Assembly: GCA_016786745.1 (NCBI GenBank) | Contig: JAEUVS010000135.1 | Span: 1 to 50,250 of the forward strand | DNA: 50,250 nt | Direction of reading: 5' to 3' | Source: Chitinophagaceae bacterium | Lineage (GTDB): Bacteria > Bacteroidota > Bacteroidia > Chitinophagales > Chitinophagaceae | Part shown: in pieces, positions 42,396 through 50,250 of the stretch | Numbering within the stretch: position 1 is the stretch's first letter | Layout of the letters: each line of letters starts with the position of its first letter | The notes under the pieces: generated by a model | What the model was told of the DNA's origin: nothing | Seen by the model: the letters and a program-made list of their open reading frames with translations, nothing else | The model's database searches: none | Program-made: the position numbers and the translations under genes

Positions 42396-42959
42396 ATGGA
42401 TGCACACAGGTTGGTAAGAGACTGTATCAAGGAAAGGCCAGAGGCCCAACGTCAGCTTTACGACGAGTTCTCAGAAGTGATGTTGGGAGTATGTTACAGA
42501 TACACGAAGTCGATCATGGATGCCGAGGATGTGATGCAGGAGGGATTTATTAAGGTTTTTCGCAATATTGGTCAGTTCAAATTTGAGGGAGAGCTGGGCG
42601 GATGGATACGAAGAATTATGGTAAACACTGCATTGAATTACCTGAAACAAAACAGGAACTACCAGTCGGATTTGTCATTTTTCGATAACGGGATGCACCC
42701 CGTATCCGACGATAATCCGGATGTAAAATTACTTGCGCGTGATCTTGCGGACCTGGTGCGGCAGTTGCCCACGGGTTATCAAACTATTTTCAACCTCTAC
42801 GCGGTAGAAGGATTTACACATGTTGAAATCGGGAAAATGCTTGGGATCAACGAAGGAACCTCAAGATCACAATATGCACGGGCAAGGGGATTGTTAATCA
42901 CCTGGCTCGAAAAACAGAAAGAAGAACACAACAAAACTGCTACCTATGTCCGGCCATGA
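42396..42959 (+). CDS. ECF-type RNA polymerase sigma factor (Das-like)
   Basis: The 187-residue sigma factor has region 2 at ~15-80 (YRYTKSIMDAEDVMQEGFIKVFRN, the core-binding and -10 helix) and region 4 at ~118-170 (LPTGYQTIFNLYAVEGFTHVEIGKMLGINEGTSRSQ, the HTH). ATG 42396 starts the normal ECF N-terminus; the open frame to 42342 adds 18 unlikely residues. It overlaps the next gene by 14 nt. That gene encodes a fused anti-sigma/barrel protein, so this sigma is its likely partner. Confidence 0.92.
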   Translation: MDAHRLVRDCIKERPEAQRQLYDEFSEVMLGVCYRYTKSIMDAEDVMQEGFIKVFRNIGQFKFEGELGGWIRRIMVNTALNYLKQNRNYQSDLSFFDNGMHPVSDDNPDVKLLARDLADLVRQLPTGYQTIFNLYAVEGFTHVEIGKMLGINEGTSRSQYARARGLLITWLEKQKEEHNKTATYVRP

Positions 42960-44295
42960 ATTTGAAAAACAGGTCAGGCAAAAGTTAAATGACCTGAAGA
43001 TGACGCCCTCGGCGGAAGCCTGGGAGAACATAGAGCAAAACCTGCGCGAGAAAAAGCGCCGGCTTGCCCCGGTGTTATGGCTGCCGCTACTGCTGTTGGG
43101 ATTAACCGCAGGGGGATTTTTATTCTATAGATCTTCTATTGAAGGATCTTCTGTTGAGGAAAGTGCTCCGCAGGTTACTGCCTCTCAACCTTCAATAAAA
43201 AAAGAAAATAGTCCCTCAGGATCTTTAAATGATGTTGCTTCTGCCCCGCAGGTTACTGCCTCTCAGCCTTCAATAAAAAAAGAAAATAGTCCCTCCGGGG
43301 GTTCTTTAGATGATGTTGCTTCTGCTCCGCAGGCAAAAGCCTTTCAGCCTTCAATAAAAAAAGAAAATAAACCCTCCGGGAATTTTTTAAAGGATTTAGC
43401 TTCCGCACCGCAGAAAACTCCAAAAAACAACGACATCACCGCCTTTAACAAAATTCCATCTCTCTATCTCACAAACGAAAAATCAGAAATTATTGAACCA
43501 ACATTACACTATCCTACCGTAATAACAGCCTATCAACTAAGCGGTAAAATCATAGACCCAATTGTAAAGAATTCTTCCAAATGGTCGTGGGGCCTCAACG
43601 GAGTAGCCGGCGTCTCATCAGTGAGCGAAGGCAACTTCTTCAACCTGAACTTCAACAAGGCACAGGTAGAAGACGTAGCCACAGTGGCGATGTTCGCACC
43701 GCAACCCCCATTCACACCATCATCAATCTCATCCGGGTTCACATACTCGGCGGGCGCATTTGTAAAAAGAGATCTGTCAAAGAAATTCTCACTTTCGGCC
43801 GGCCTCAATTATCTTCAGCTCAACACACGCAATAAAGTTGGGAGCCGCATCAATCAACGCCAGGTGGTAAACAACGGTACGCGCGGATACATTTTCGTTT
43901 CAAGTTATTATACACTTCAGCAAGACCAGCCATCGGAATACCGGAACAGGTATCATTTCGTGGAAGTACCAGTTGAATTGCATACGCGCGTAAACAAATC
44001 GCAGAAAGTGCAGATGTTTGTCAACACCGGCCTCGCCGTGTCGCGACTCATAAAATCAAACAGTCTTCACTTCGACGGCACAACAGGAGTGTATTATAAA
44101 AACGACAAACTGCTGAACCGAACGCAACTGGCTACCAGAGTCGGACTTTCATTCGGACTGCTTAATAACACCAGCCGCCCGATATGGATCGGACCTTATG
44201 CACGATATAACATTTCGAGAATTTTGCAGAAAGACGTTTCAGCGAGCAAAAGCTTTGCGTCATTCGGGCTGGATATGAAGCTGTTCATCAAATGA
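42946..44295 (+). CDS. Dual-membrane anti-sigma-like protein with a C-terminal outer-membrane beta-barrel domain (Dma-like)
   Basis: The 449-residue protein has four parts: a cytosolic N-terminus (1-~40, [22 protein letters not shown]) of the Bacteroidota anti-sigma style; one transmembrane helix (~41-61); a periplasmic linker with three 26-27-residue repeats (74-153); and a C-terminal region (~205-449) of alternating aromatic strands such as [39 protein letters not shown] and [14 protein letters not shown], with a closing strand, matching PorT-like barrels. The layout matches the dual-membrane-spanning anti-sigma (Dma) proteins of Bacteroides, which control vesiculation through a paired sigma factor. 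It overlaps that sigma gene by 14 nt. The role in this organism is inferred. Confidence 0.8.
   Translation: MSGHEFEKQVRQKLNDLKMTPSAEAWENIEQNLREKKRRLAPVLWLPLLLLGLTAGGFLFYRSSIEGSSVEESAPQVTASQPSIKKENSPSGSLNDVASAPQVTASQPSIKKENSPSGGSLDDVASAPQAKAFQPSIKKENKPSGNFLKDLASAPQKTPKNNDITAFNKIPSLYLTNEKSEIIEPTLHYPTVITAYQLSGKIIDPIVKNSSKWSWGLNGVAGVSSVSEGNFFNLNFNKAQVEDVATVAMFAPQPPFTPSSISSGFTYSAGAFVKRDLSKKFSLSAGLNYLQLNTRNKVGSRINQRQVVNNGTRGYIFVSSYYTLQQDQPSEYRNRYHFVEVPVELHTRVNKSQKVQMFVNTGLAVSRLIKSNSLHFDGTTGVYYKNDKLLNRTQLATRVGLSFGLLNNTSRPIWIGPYARYNISRILQKDVSASKSFASFGLDMKLFIK
43165..43404 (+). repeat. Intragenic tandem repeat in the periplasmic linker
   Basis: Three units of 26, 27 and 27 codons (43165-43242, 43243-43323, 43324-43404) begin APQ(V/A) and share QPSIKKEN(S/N/K)PSG. 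Units 1 and 2 are almost identical in DNA, so they arose by recent duplication. A fourth partial APQ follows. Confidence 0.9.
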
Positions 44296-45234
44296 TGTTG
44301 CTTCTTTAGCAGAGAGAAATTTTATATTCCGTTTGATGCCTTCAAACTTCGACCGTTTAATGGGAGAATGCCTGAATATTTCCCTGAACGTTTCTTCCGT
44401 TAGTTCTTCCCAGTCTTTAGTCGAAAAGTTCAACACCCTTGGCAGTGGAGTAAAACCTGTTTCCTTTGTGGGTTGCGAAAACCGGTTCCATGGACAAACA
44501 TCCTGGCACACATCACACCCAAACATCCAGTTGCCAAACTTCCCGCGCAGGTCGGAGGGTATGGTCATCTCTTTTAATTCAATCGTGTAATACGAAATGC
44601 ATTTGCTTCCATCTACTACTCTGTCTTCAAGGATTGCATCGGTAGGACAGGCGTCGATACATTTCGTACAACTTCCGCAGTAATCTTTCGCGAACGGATC
44701 GTCGTAGTAGAGTTCGAGGTCTGTAATGAGCGTGGCAATAAAAAAATAAGAGCCTCCCTTCTTCGTAATCAGGTTGCCGCTCTTACCAATCCAGCCCGCG
44801 CCTGACCGCTGCGCCCATGAACGTTCGAGCACTGGCGCCGAATCAACAAAACCTCTTCCATGTACTTCGCCGATTTTCTCGTGAATCAATTGCAGAAATT
44901 GTTTCAGCTTCGCCCGGATCACTTCGTGATAGTCACTGCCATAGGCATATTTCGAAACCTGGTACGACTGCTCATTCTGTGCTTCAGCAGGAAAATAGTT
45001 CATCAGCAGCGTGATGACAGACTTCGCTCCCGGAACCAATTTCGCGGGATCTATGCGAAGGTCGAAGTGGTTCTCCAGATACTTCATACCTCCATGCATG
45101 CCTTTATTCAACCACGACTCCAGTCGCCGTGCATCGTCGTCGAGCTTAACGGCACGGGCGATGCCGCAATGCTCAAAACCGAGCTGCCGCGCGAATTCGC
45201 GTATCATGCTGGTATGTGAAGCGATAGTTTGCAA
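44260..45234 (-). CDS. queG: Epoxyqueuosine reductase
   Basis: The product (up to 324 residues) reduces epoxyqueuosine to queuosine in tRNA, using cobalamin and two [4Fe-4S] clusters. The cluster motifs are [12 protein letters not shown] and [11 protein letters not shown] (~185-255). The corrinoid-binding part has [11 protein letters not shown] and the [13 protein letters not shown] segment; [19 protein letters not shown] is a family signature. The first start is TTG 45234; ATG 45207 would lose part of the usual N-terminal helix, so I keep the TTG with caution. It overlaps the convergent Dma-like gene by 36 nt. Confidence 0.94.
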   Translation of the reverse strand: MQTIASHTSMIREFARQLGFEHCGIARAVKLDDDARRLESWLNKGMHGGMKYLENHFDLRIDPAKLVPGAKSVITLLMNYFPAEAQNEQSYQVSKYAYGSDYHEVIRAKLKQFLQLIHEKIGEVHGRGFVDSAPVLERSWAQRSGAGWIGKSGNLITKKGGSYFFIATLITDLELYYDDPFAKDYCGSCTKCIDACPTDAILEDRVVDGSKCISYYTIELKEMTIPSDLRGKFGNWMFGCDVCQDVCPWNRFSQPTKETGFTPLPRVLNFSTKDWEELTEETFREIFRHSPIKRSKFEGIKRNIKFLSAKEATSFDEQLHIQPE

Positions 45235-45256
45235 CTATTTACATAATTTGAAGCCC

Positions 45257-45264
45257 CAAAATTA
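45257..45264 (-). promoter_or_regulatory. -7 promoter element (TAATTTTG) of queG
   Basis: Exact TAnnTTTG on the minus strand. It would give a leader of about 18 nt to TTG 45234 or 45 nt to ATG 45207. It sits in the 34-bp space shared with the divergent xylB. Confidence 0.45.
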
Positions 45265-45268
45265 AATA

Positions 45269-46762
45269 ATGTCCACCAAGTACCTGCTCGGAATAGATAT
45301 CGGTTCATCGTCTGTAAAAACAGCCCTACTGGATGTAGATTCAGGTAAACCTGTCTGCTCCACATTCTCGCCCGCCGATGAAATGCCCATGATATCAGCA
45401 CAGCCCGGCTTTGCGGAACAGGATCCGGAACTATGGTGGAACGAACTGGTCAATTCATTGGGGCTCCTGCGTAAAAAGCACCCGTACAATGCAGAAGATA
45501 TCGCTGCGATCGGCATTTCGTACCAAATGCATGGGCTGGTATGTATTGATAAAAACAACAAACCCGTACGCAACTCGATCATATGGTGCGACAGCCGCGC
45601 CGTTGAAATTGGCAACAGGGCTTTCAAAGATTTGGGCGAAGAATTCTGCTTAAGCAATTTTCTAAACTCGCCCGGAAACTTTACCGCGTCGAAGCTGAAA
45701 TGGGTGAAAGACAACGAACCCTCCGTATTTGAAAAAGTACATAAGATATTATTGCCCGGCGACTACATTGCATTGAAATTAACCGGCGAACCCGTCACTA
45801 CCATTCCCGGTTTGTCGGAAGGCATCATGTGGAATTATTCCCGGAAAAGTGTCGCAACAGAACTACTCGACGAATATGGAATTGATAAATCGGTTGTAAG
45901 CGATGTGGTAAATACTTTCAGCGAACAGGGGCGTCTTTCATCATCTGCGGCGAAATTTCTCGGCTTAAAAGAAGGTACACCGGTTTGTTATCGCGCCGGC
46001 GATCAGCCCAATAACGCTTTTTCGCTAAACGTTCTTCAGCCGGGGGAAATAGCAGCCACTGCGGGTACGTCAGGCGTGGTGTATGGCGTTACCGATAGGG
46101 TAGAATATGACCGTGCTTCAAGGGTGAACACATTTGTTCACGTAAACAACACCGCAGATAAACCGCGCTATGGAATTTTGTTGTGTATCAATGGAACCGG
46201 GATTCTCAACAGCTGGTTGAGAAAAAATTTCTTCAACGGTGCGTCGTACAACGACATGAATAAAAAAGCAGGGGAAGTAAAGATCGGTTCCGAAGGTTTG
46301 TTGATCTATCCATTCGGAAACGGCGCCGAACGGGTGCTTGTAAATAAAAATCCCGGCGCGGCCATAAAAAATCTGCAGTTTAATACACATCACCAGGGTC
46401 ATGTTTTGAGGGCCGCGCAGGAAGGAATTGTATTCTCTCTCTATCACGGTATTTCAATCATGAAGGAAATGGGCATGCAGGTGTCGAGAGTGAGGGCAGG
46501 CTATGCAAATATGTTTCTCAGTGAAATTTTCGCCGATGCATTCGCAAACACTTCCGATGCCGTACTCGAATTATACGATACTGATGGCGCAACAGGTGCG
46601 GCACGCGCGGCGGGTATAGGCGCGGGCATCTACAAAAGCTTCAACGAAAGTTTCGAAGGGATGACAAAAATAAAAACAATAGAGCCCTCTCCTGGCAGGG
46701 TAAAGCAATATCGTGAAGTGTATGAACAATGGAACAGCCAGCTTAAAAATATTATTCAATAA
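45269..46762 (+). CDS. xylB: Xylulokinase
   Basis: A 497-residue FGGY-family kinase that phosphorylates D-xylulose to xylulose 5-phosphate. The N-terminus has GIDIGSSSVKTALLD (ATP phosphate loop). AISYQMHGLVCID and IIWCDSRA are the substrate-binding region; YRAGDQPNNAFSL carries the catalytic Asp; ATAGTSGVVYG is the second ATP motif. The following gene, xylose isomerase, supports xylulose as substrate. It is divergent from queG by 34 nt. No XylR or xylose transporter is present nearby. Confidence 0.94.
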   Translation: MSTKYLLGIDIGSSSVKTALLDVDSGKPVCSTFSPADEMPMISAQPGFAEQDPELWWNELVNSLGLLRKKHPYNAEDIAAIGISYQMHGLVCIDKNNKPVRNSIIWCDSRAVEIGNRAFKDLGEEFCLSNFLNSPGNFTASKLKWVKDNEPSVFEKVHKILLPGDYIALKLTGEPVTTIPGLSEGIMWNYSRKSVATELLDEYGIDKSVVSDVVNTFSEQGRLSSSAAKFLGLKEGTPVCYRAGDQPNNAFSLNVLQPGEIAATAGTSGVVYGVTDRVEYDRASRVNTFVHVNNTADKPRYGILLCINGTGILNSWLRKNFFNGASYNDMNKKAGEVKIGSEGLLIYPFGNGAERVLVNKNPGAAIKNLQFNTHHQGHVLRAAQEGIVFSLYHGISIMKEMGMQVSRVRAGYANMFLSEIFADAFANTSDAVLELYDTDGATGAARAAGIGAGIYKSFNESFEGMTKIKTIEPSPGRVKQYREVYEQWNSQLKNIIQ

Positions 46763-46763
46763 A

Positions 46764-46791
46764 AACGGCAGTCGGCTAACGGCAGTCGGCA
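46764..46791. repeat. 14-bp direct repeat (AACGGCAGTCGGCT x2) between xylB and xylA
   Basis: Two adjacent copies with a one-base change at the end fill almost all of the 38-bp gap. They do not form an obvious hairpin with the flanks. Confidence 0.8.
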
Positions 46792-46800
46792 GATCTAAAA

Positions 46801-48141
46801 ATGACCAACATGAACTACACAACAGGAAACAGTAAGGAATTTTTTCCAGCCATTGGCAAAATAAAATATGAAGGCCGTGATTCCGACAATCCACTCGCAT
46901 ACAAATGGTATGATGAGAACAGGAAGATCGCGGGAACAACCATGAAAGAATATTTCCGTTTTGCGGTGTGTTACTGGCATACGTTCTGCAATACCGGCGG
47001 CGATCCCTTTGGTCCCGGCGTAAAGAATTTTCCTTGGAACGAAGCCGGCGATGTGATGCAGCGGGCGAAAGATAAAATGGATGCGAACTTCGAAGTGATC
47101 ACCAAACTTGGCGTTCCTTATTACTGTTTTCATGATGTAGACCTGTTCGACGATCCCGGAAACCTGAAGGACTACGAAAAATATCTCCATTCAATTGTTG
47201 AATACGCAAAGCAGAAACAAAAAGACACGGGAGTAAAATTGCTGTGGGGAACCGCTAATGTGTTTTCGCATCCGCGTTATATGAACGGCGCCGCTACAAA
47301 TCCTGATTTTCACGTGTTGGCATGTGCTGCAACCCAGGTAAAAAATGCCCTCGACGCAACTATCGCTCTCGATGGCGAGAACTATGTATTCTGGGGGGGA
47401 AGAGAAGGTTATATGACGTTGCTGAACACCGATATGAAACGTGAAGTCGATCATCTCGGCCGCTTTCTCGCAACCGCACGCGACTATGCGCGCAAGAATG
47501 GATTCAAAGGAGTGTTCTTCATTGAGCCTAAACCCATGGAGCCGACAAAACACCAGTACGATTACGATTGCGCAACAGTTATCGGTTTCCTGAAACAATA
47601 CGGACTCGACAAAGATTTCAAAATAAATATCGAAGTAAATCACGCGACTCTCGCGGGCCATACATTCCAGCACGAGCTCCAGGTTGCCGCAAATAGTGGT
47701 ATGCTTGGAAGCATTGATGCAAACCGTGGCGATTATCAAAATGGATGGGATACCGACCAGTTCCCGATGAACCTGAATGAAATGACCGAAGCAATGCTTG
47801 TTATTTTGCAGGCCGGTGGATTTGCAGGTGGCGGTGTGAACTTTGATGCAAAAACGAGAAGAAATTCAACTGATCTTGAAGATATATTTCTCGCGCACAT
47901 CGGTGGTATGGATTCGTTTGCGCGTGCTGCCATCTCCGCGGAGAAGATTCTCGAAAAATCGAGCCTGAAAGATTTTCTGAAGGACCGCTATGCGTCGTTT
48001 GATAGTGGGAAGGGACGTGAGTTTGAGCAGGGTAAGCTTTCGCTTGAAGATTTACGCGAGTTCGCGTTGACTAACGGCGAGCCGAAGCAGATTAGCGGGA
48101 AGCAGGAGTGGTTGGAGAATTTGGTTAATCATTTTATTTAA
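46801..48141 (+). CDS. xylA: Xylose isomerase
   Basis: A 446-residue TIM-barrel enzyme that interconverts D-xylose and D-xylulose using two divalent metals. Motifs are YYCFHDVDL (catalytic His), [33 protein letters not shown] (metal ligands) and [13 protein letters not shown] (His-x-x-His). It is the class II length (~440 residues), as in Bacteroidota and in E. coli. It forms an xylB-xylA operon, with the kinase first, which is the reverse of E. coli. ATG 46801 fits the usual N-terminus; ATG 46810 is also possible. Confidence 0.97.
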   Translation: MTNMNYTTGNSKEFFPAIGKIKYEGRDSDNPLAYKWYDENRKIAGTTMKEYFRFAVCYWHTFCNTGGDPFGPGVKNFPWNEAGDVMQRAKDKMDANFEVITKLGVPYYCFHDVDLFDDPGNLKDYEKYLHSIVEYAKQKQKDTGVKLLWGTANVFSHPRYMNGAATNPDFHVLACAATQVKNALDATIALDGENYVFWGGREGYMTLLNTDMKREVDHLGRFLATARDYARKNGFKGVFFIEPKPMEPTKHQYDYDCATVIGFLKQYGLDKDFKINIEVNHATLAGHTFQHELQVAANSGMLGSIDANRGDYQNGWDTDQFPMNLNEMTEAMLVILQAGGFAGGGVNFDAKTRRNSTDLEDIFLAHIGGMDSFARAAISAEKILEKSSLKDFLKDRYASFDSGKGREFEQGKLSLEDLREFALTNGEPKQISGKQEWLENLVNHFI

Positions 48142-48175
48142 TTTTTTTTTAAAAAAAAGAAAATAAAAAAGAATT

Positions 48176-48193
48176 CCCCTCCCTGAGGGAGGG
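48176..48193. terminator. GC-rich palindrome, inverted copy of the one at 31321
   Basis: CCCCTCCCT-g-AGGGAGGG followed by GGGGTGGGTTT to 48215; A/T-rich on its left side. Read on the minus strand it aligns with 31321-31350 and its flanks. It lies between convergent xylA and the serine hydrolase-like gene. Confidence 0.6.
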
Positions 48194-48230
48194 ATAGGGG
48201 TGGGTTTTAAAAATTTTGCGATAGCGATAT

Positions 48231-49232
48231 TTAAAACATCGATTGTACTGCGTTGATAATGGCATCATAATACTCCTTCTTATCCTCTTTTGTTTCACCA
48301 AAAATCAAAAGCGCATAACCTTTAGTCGTATCGATATAAGCCCATCCTCCACGAAGTGACGGGCTTGTAACGATGCCATTACGTATCCAGTTACCCAACC
48401 CATACACATACCCCTCTGTATGCTTCGGAACGAATAAATTCTTAGCCGCACCGGTTTGTAATTTTTGCATCTCTTTAATCGACTCTTCACTCAACACTTT
48501 TTTCGTTCCCGCCATGCCCTTATTCAAGAGCATCGCCTGGAACTTTATCATATCGGCAGGCGTTGAATAACCACCGCTAAAAGGGTTCACGTACACATCA
48601 AGAGAAAATGTGCTTCGCCTCATACCGCATGGCCGGAGAATGCGGTCCATCATCAACCGGTCGAAGCCTTTCTTTCCTACAATTTCAAGCACACGTCCCA
48701 CGATATTAGAACCGTAGTTGTTGTAATAAAAAACTTCGCCGGGGTTATTTTTAATTTCTCTTTTCGCAATTGCATTTACTTCTTCTTCAAGATTTGGAAA
48801 CCTGTTCTTTTGAAAAAGTTTCTGAATACCTTCTTTCTCCGGTTCTATGCCGGTAACATTTGCAAGACAATGCCTGATGGTGAGATAACTCTTGGCATAG
48901 GTGCCATAAATAGGTAGGTATTTTGACACTGGGTCATCGAGGTCGAGCTTGCCCTGTTCAACAAAAGTCATGGCTAAGGCCGCGGTTAGCCAGGCGCTCG
49001 CGCACCCGATGGGCAGTTGCGTATTCAGCGACATATCCTCCCCAACTATTTTCTGGTATTTGATCGTATCCTTCCAAACCAGCACCGCGAGCTTGCCACC
49101 AAAGGGCTTTTTACTCTGTTCGACCACTGCGTCGAGTGAGCTAAAATTCTGCGACCAGGAAGGCTGAAAATTTAGCATCACGACGCTCCATAATATGAAG
49201 GAAAGGCAGATGGAACGTGATTTTGATGACAT
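48231..49232 (-). CDS. Exported beta-lactamase/class C-fold protein lacking the SxxK motif
   Basis: The 333-residue product has a signal peptide (RSICLSFILWSVVMLNFQPSWSQ) and the fold of class C beta-lactamase-like serine hydrolases: EQGKLDLDDPVSKYLP after helix 2, ITIRHCLA-type turn (LTIRHCLANVTGIE), and the YNNYGSN variant of the YxN motif. At the catalytic position, however, the SxxK motif reads Cys77-Ala-Ser-Ala80 (PIGCASAW), so nucleophile Ser and general-base Lys are both gone. It is either a binding protein or has an altered mechanism. ATG 49232 starts the signal peptide; the frame from 49280 is an extension. Confidence 0.85.
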   Translation of the reverse strand: MSSKSRSICLSFILWSVVMLNFQPSWSQNFSSLDAVVEQSKKPFGGKLAVLVWKDTIKYQKIVGEDMSLNTQLPIGCASAWLTAALAMTFVEQGKLDLDDPVSKYLPIYGTYAKSYLTIRHCLANVTGIEPEKEGIQKLFQKNRFPNLEEEVNAIAKREIKNNPGEVFYYNNYGSNIVGRVLEIVGKKGFDRLMMDRILRPCGMRRSTFSLDVYVNPFSGGYSTPADMIKFQAMLLNKGMAGTKKVLSEESIKEMQKLQTGAAKNLFVPKHTEGYVYGLGNWIRNGIVTSPSLRGGWAYIDTTKGYALLIFGETKEDKKEYYDAIINAVQSMF

Positions 49233-49296
49233 GCTAACAGGGTTTGTGCTTTGGATTACGATTTGCGGGAAATTATACAATTAAAACAATTTGTTG

Positions 49297-50230
49297 ATGA
49301 ATCTTAACAATTTCACAATCAAGGCTCAGGAAACGATTGCAAAGGCTCAGCAGATTGCGTTCAACAACGGCAATCCGAATATTGAGACAGAACACCTGTT
49401 GAAATCGTTGCTCGACGATCCCGATTCACCGGTTATATATCTACTCAAAAAGAACAATATAAACGTACCGTTTATCGAGGCAAAGCTCGATGAAACAATT
49501 CAGAAACTTCCACATGTTCAGGGCACTGATCCTGCACAGTCTGTGAGCAGGGACCTTAACAATGTGATCCTGCGCACCAGTGGCTTGCTGAAAACCTTCG
49601 GCGATGAATTCGTGAGCGTTGAACACCTTTTGCTTTCCATTCTGCAGGGGAACGATAACCCGGCAAAACTGCTGAAAGACGCAGGTCTCACCGAGAAAAA
49701 CCTCATAGCAGCGGTAAAAGAACTTAGAAAGGGCTCTACCGTTTCATCTCAAACCAGCTCGGCAACGTTTAATGCGCTCAATAAATACGGACGCAACCTT
49801 AACGAGGCGGCAAGAGAAGGAAAACTCGACCCCGTTATCGGTCGTGATGAAGAAATTCGCAGAACACTGCACATCCTTTCGCGCAGAACAAAAAACAACC
49901 CGATACTGGTTGGTGAACCCGGCGTAGGTAAAACAGCTATTGCCGAGGGCCTCGCCCATAGAATAGTGAACGGCGACGTGCCCGAAAACCTGAAATCGAA
50001 AGTGATTTACGCTCTCGACATGGGTTTGCTTATCGCCGGCGCGAAATACAAAGGTGAGTTTGAAGAAAGACTAAAATCAGTCGTAAAAGAAGTAAGCGAC
50101 AGCAATGGCGAAATCATTTTGTTTATCGACGAAATACATACACTGATCGGCGCGGGAGGTGGAGAAGGCGCGATGGATGCCGCAAACATCCTGAAACCTG
50201 CGCTTGCACGGGGCGAACTTCGCGCTGTTG
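49297..50230 (+). CDS. clpB: ATP-dependent disaggregase ClpB, 5' part (truncated by the contig end)
   Basis: The reading frame starts at ATG 49297 and is open to the right edge. About 311 residues are present. It has the two-repeat Clp N domain (~5-145; [19 protein letters not shown] and [13 protein letters not shown]) and the start of AAA+ domain 1, with Walker [16 protein letters not shown] (~206-220) and Walker [16 protein letters not shown]. It unfolds aggregates together with DnaK. The last reliable codons encode GELRAV; after 50230 the sequence is adapter, so the truncation is artificial and the middle coiled coil and AAA2 are missing. Confidence 0.95.
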
Positions 50231-50250
50231 AGATCGGAAGAGCGTCGTGT
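50231..50250. other. Illumina TruSeq adapter contamination at contig end
   Basis: The final 20 bases, AGATCGGAAGAGCGTCGTGT, equal the start of the TruSeq adapter read-through. The clpB frame changes from the conserved ...GELRA(I/V)G to EIGRASC at this point, so the join is not genomic. Confidence 0.97.

Noticed and set aside
48231..49232. Active class C beta-lactamase giving antibiotic resistance
   Set aside because: The SxxK catalytic motif is missing and the gene has no resistance context; a resistance call is not supported.
1..50230. Mobile element, prophage or genomic island
   Set aside because: No transposase, integrase, phage gene or tRNA-bounded composition change was found; gene content is housekeeping and regular.
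1..50230. tRNA or rRNA genes
   Set aside because: I looked for T-loop GGTTCGA-type and CCA-flanked cloverleaf patterns; the GGTTCGG hits are in the palindromic repeats and do not fold as tRNA.

Overview
The window reads as a chromosomal contig end from a Bacteroidota bacterium, most likely a Chitinophagaceae-type relative. This is inferred from several things: promoter-like TAnnTTTG (-7) boxes instead of E. coli-type -10 boxes, a general lack of Shine-Dalgarno sites, the folK/deoxynucleoside kinase pair, Bacteroidota-type Crp/Fnr proteins, sigma/anti-sigma pairs of the local style, and many short lipoproteins and secreted proteins. No plasmid, phage, IS element, CRISPR array, tRNA or rRNA is visible. 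Gene density is high and nearly all genes are intact.

Layout. 1-7.3 kb: tail of an FGGY (probably gluconate) kinase, 6-phosphogluconate dehydrogenase, mutS on the opposite strand, then an overlapping run of SpoU methyltransferase, UbiA prenyltransferase and RuvX, followed by peptide deformylase and a secreted protein. 7.3-14 kb: rluD, lipB, a 42-bp tandem repeat array, a secreted FN3-like protein, a PLP deaminase-like enzyme divergent from a sugar nucleotidyltransferase, and an ECF sigma factor coupled to a membrane protein that joins an anti-sigma-like N-terminus to a trypsin-like protease. 14-20.4 kb: a tiny lipoprotein, icd, two tandem Crp/Fnr regulators, the mntR-mntH manganese module with a palindromic operator on its promoter, and a lipoprotein. 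20.5-31.3 kb: glycogen phosphorylase, FKBP isomerase, DUF4197 lipoprotein, M28 peptidase, Uup ABC-F protein, an orphan histidine kinase, a lactonase, and a lipid kinase divergent from an App1-type phosphatidate phosphatase. 31.4-41 kb: gcvP, sterol-desaturase-like hydroxylase, Cys-cluster protein, dNK-folK, sppA, an ABC-2 permease, an SRPBCC protein and a DUF2911 protein. 41-50.2 kb: bioA, a second ECF sigma factor coupled to a protein with anti-sigma-like N-terminus, one inner-membrane helix, a repeat linker and a C-terminal beta-barrel (Dma-like dual-membrane anti-sigma architecture), queG, xylB-xylA, a beta-lactamase-fold protein lacking its SxxK motif, and the 5' part of clpB.

The most interesting biology is the pair of sigma/anti-sigma modules. 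In both, the putative anti-sigma is fused directly to an envelope domain (a protease in one, an outer-membrane barrel in the other), so signal sensing and sigma release could lie in one polypeptide. Other points are a manganese operator that overlaps the -7 box, a set of genes (def, lipB, bioA, the YkgJ-like gene) whose -7 box lies only 4-8 nt before the ATG and so should give leaderless mRNAs, and two families of dispersed palindromic repeats. The last 20 bases match the Illumina TruSeq adapter, so the clpB truncation is a sequencing or assembly artefact.
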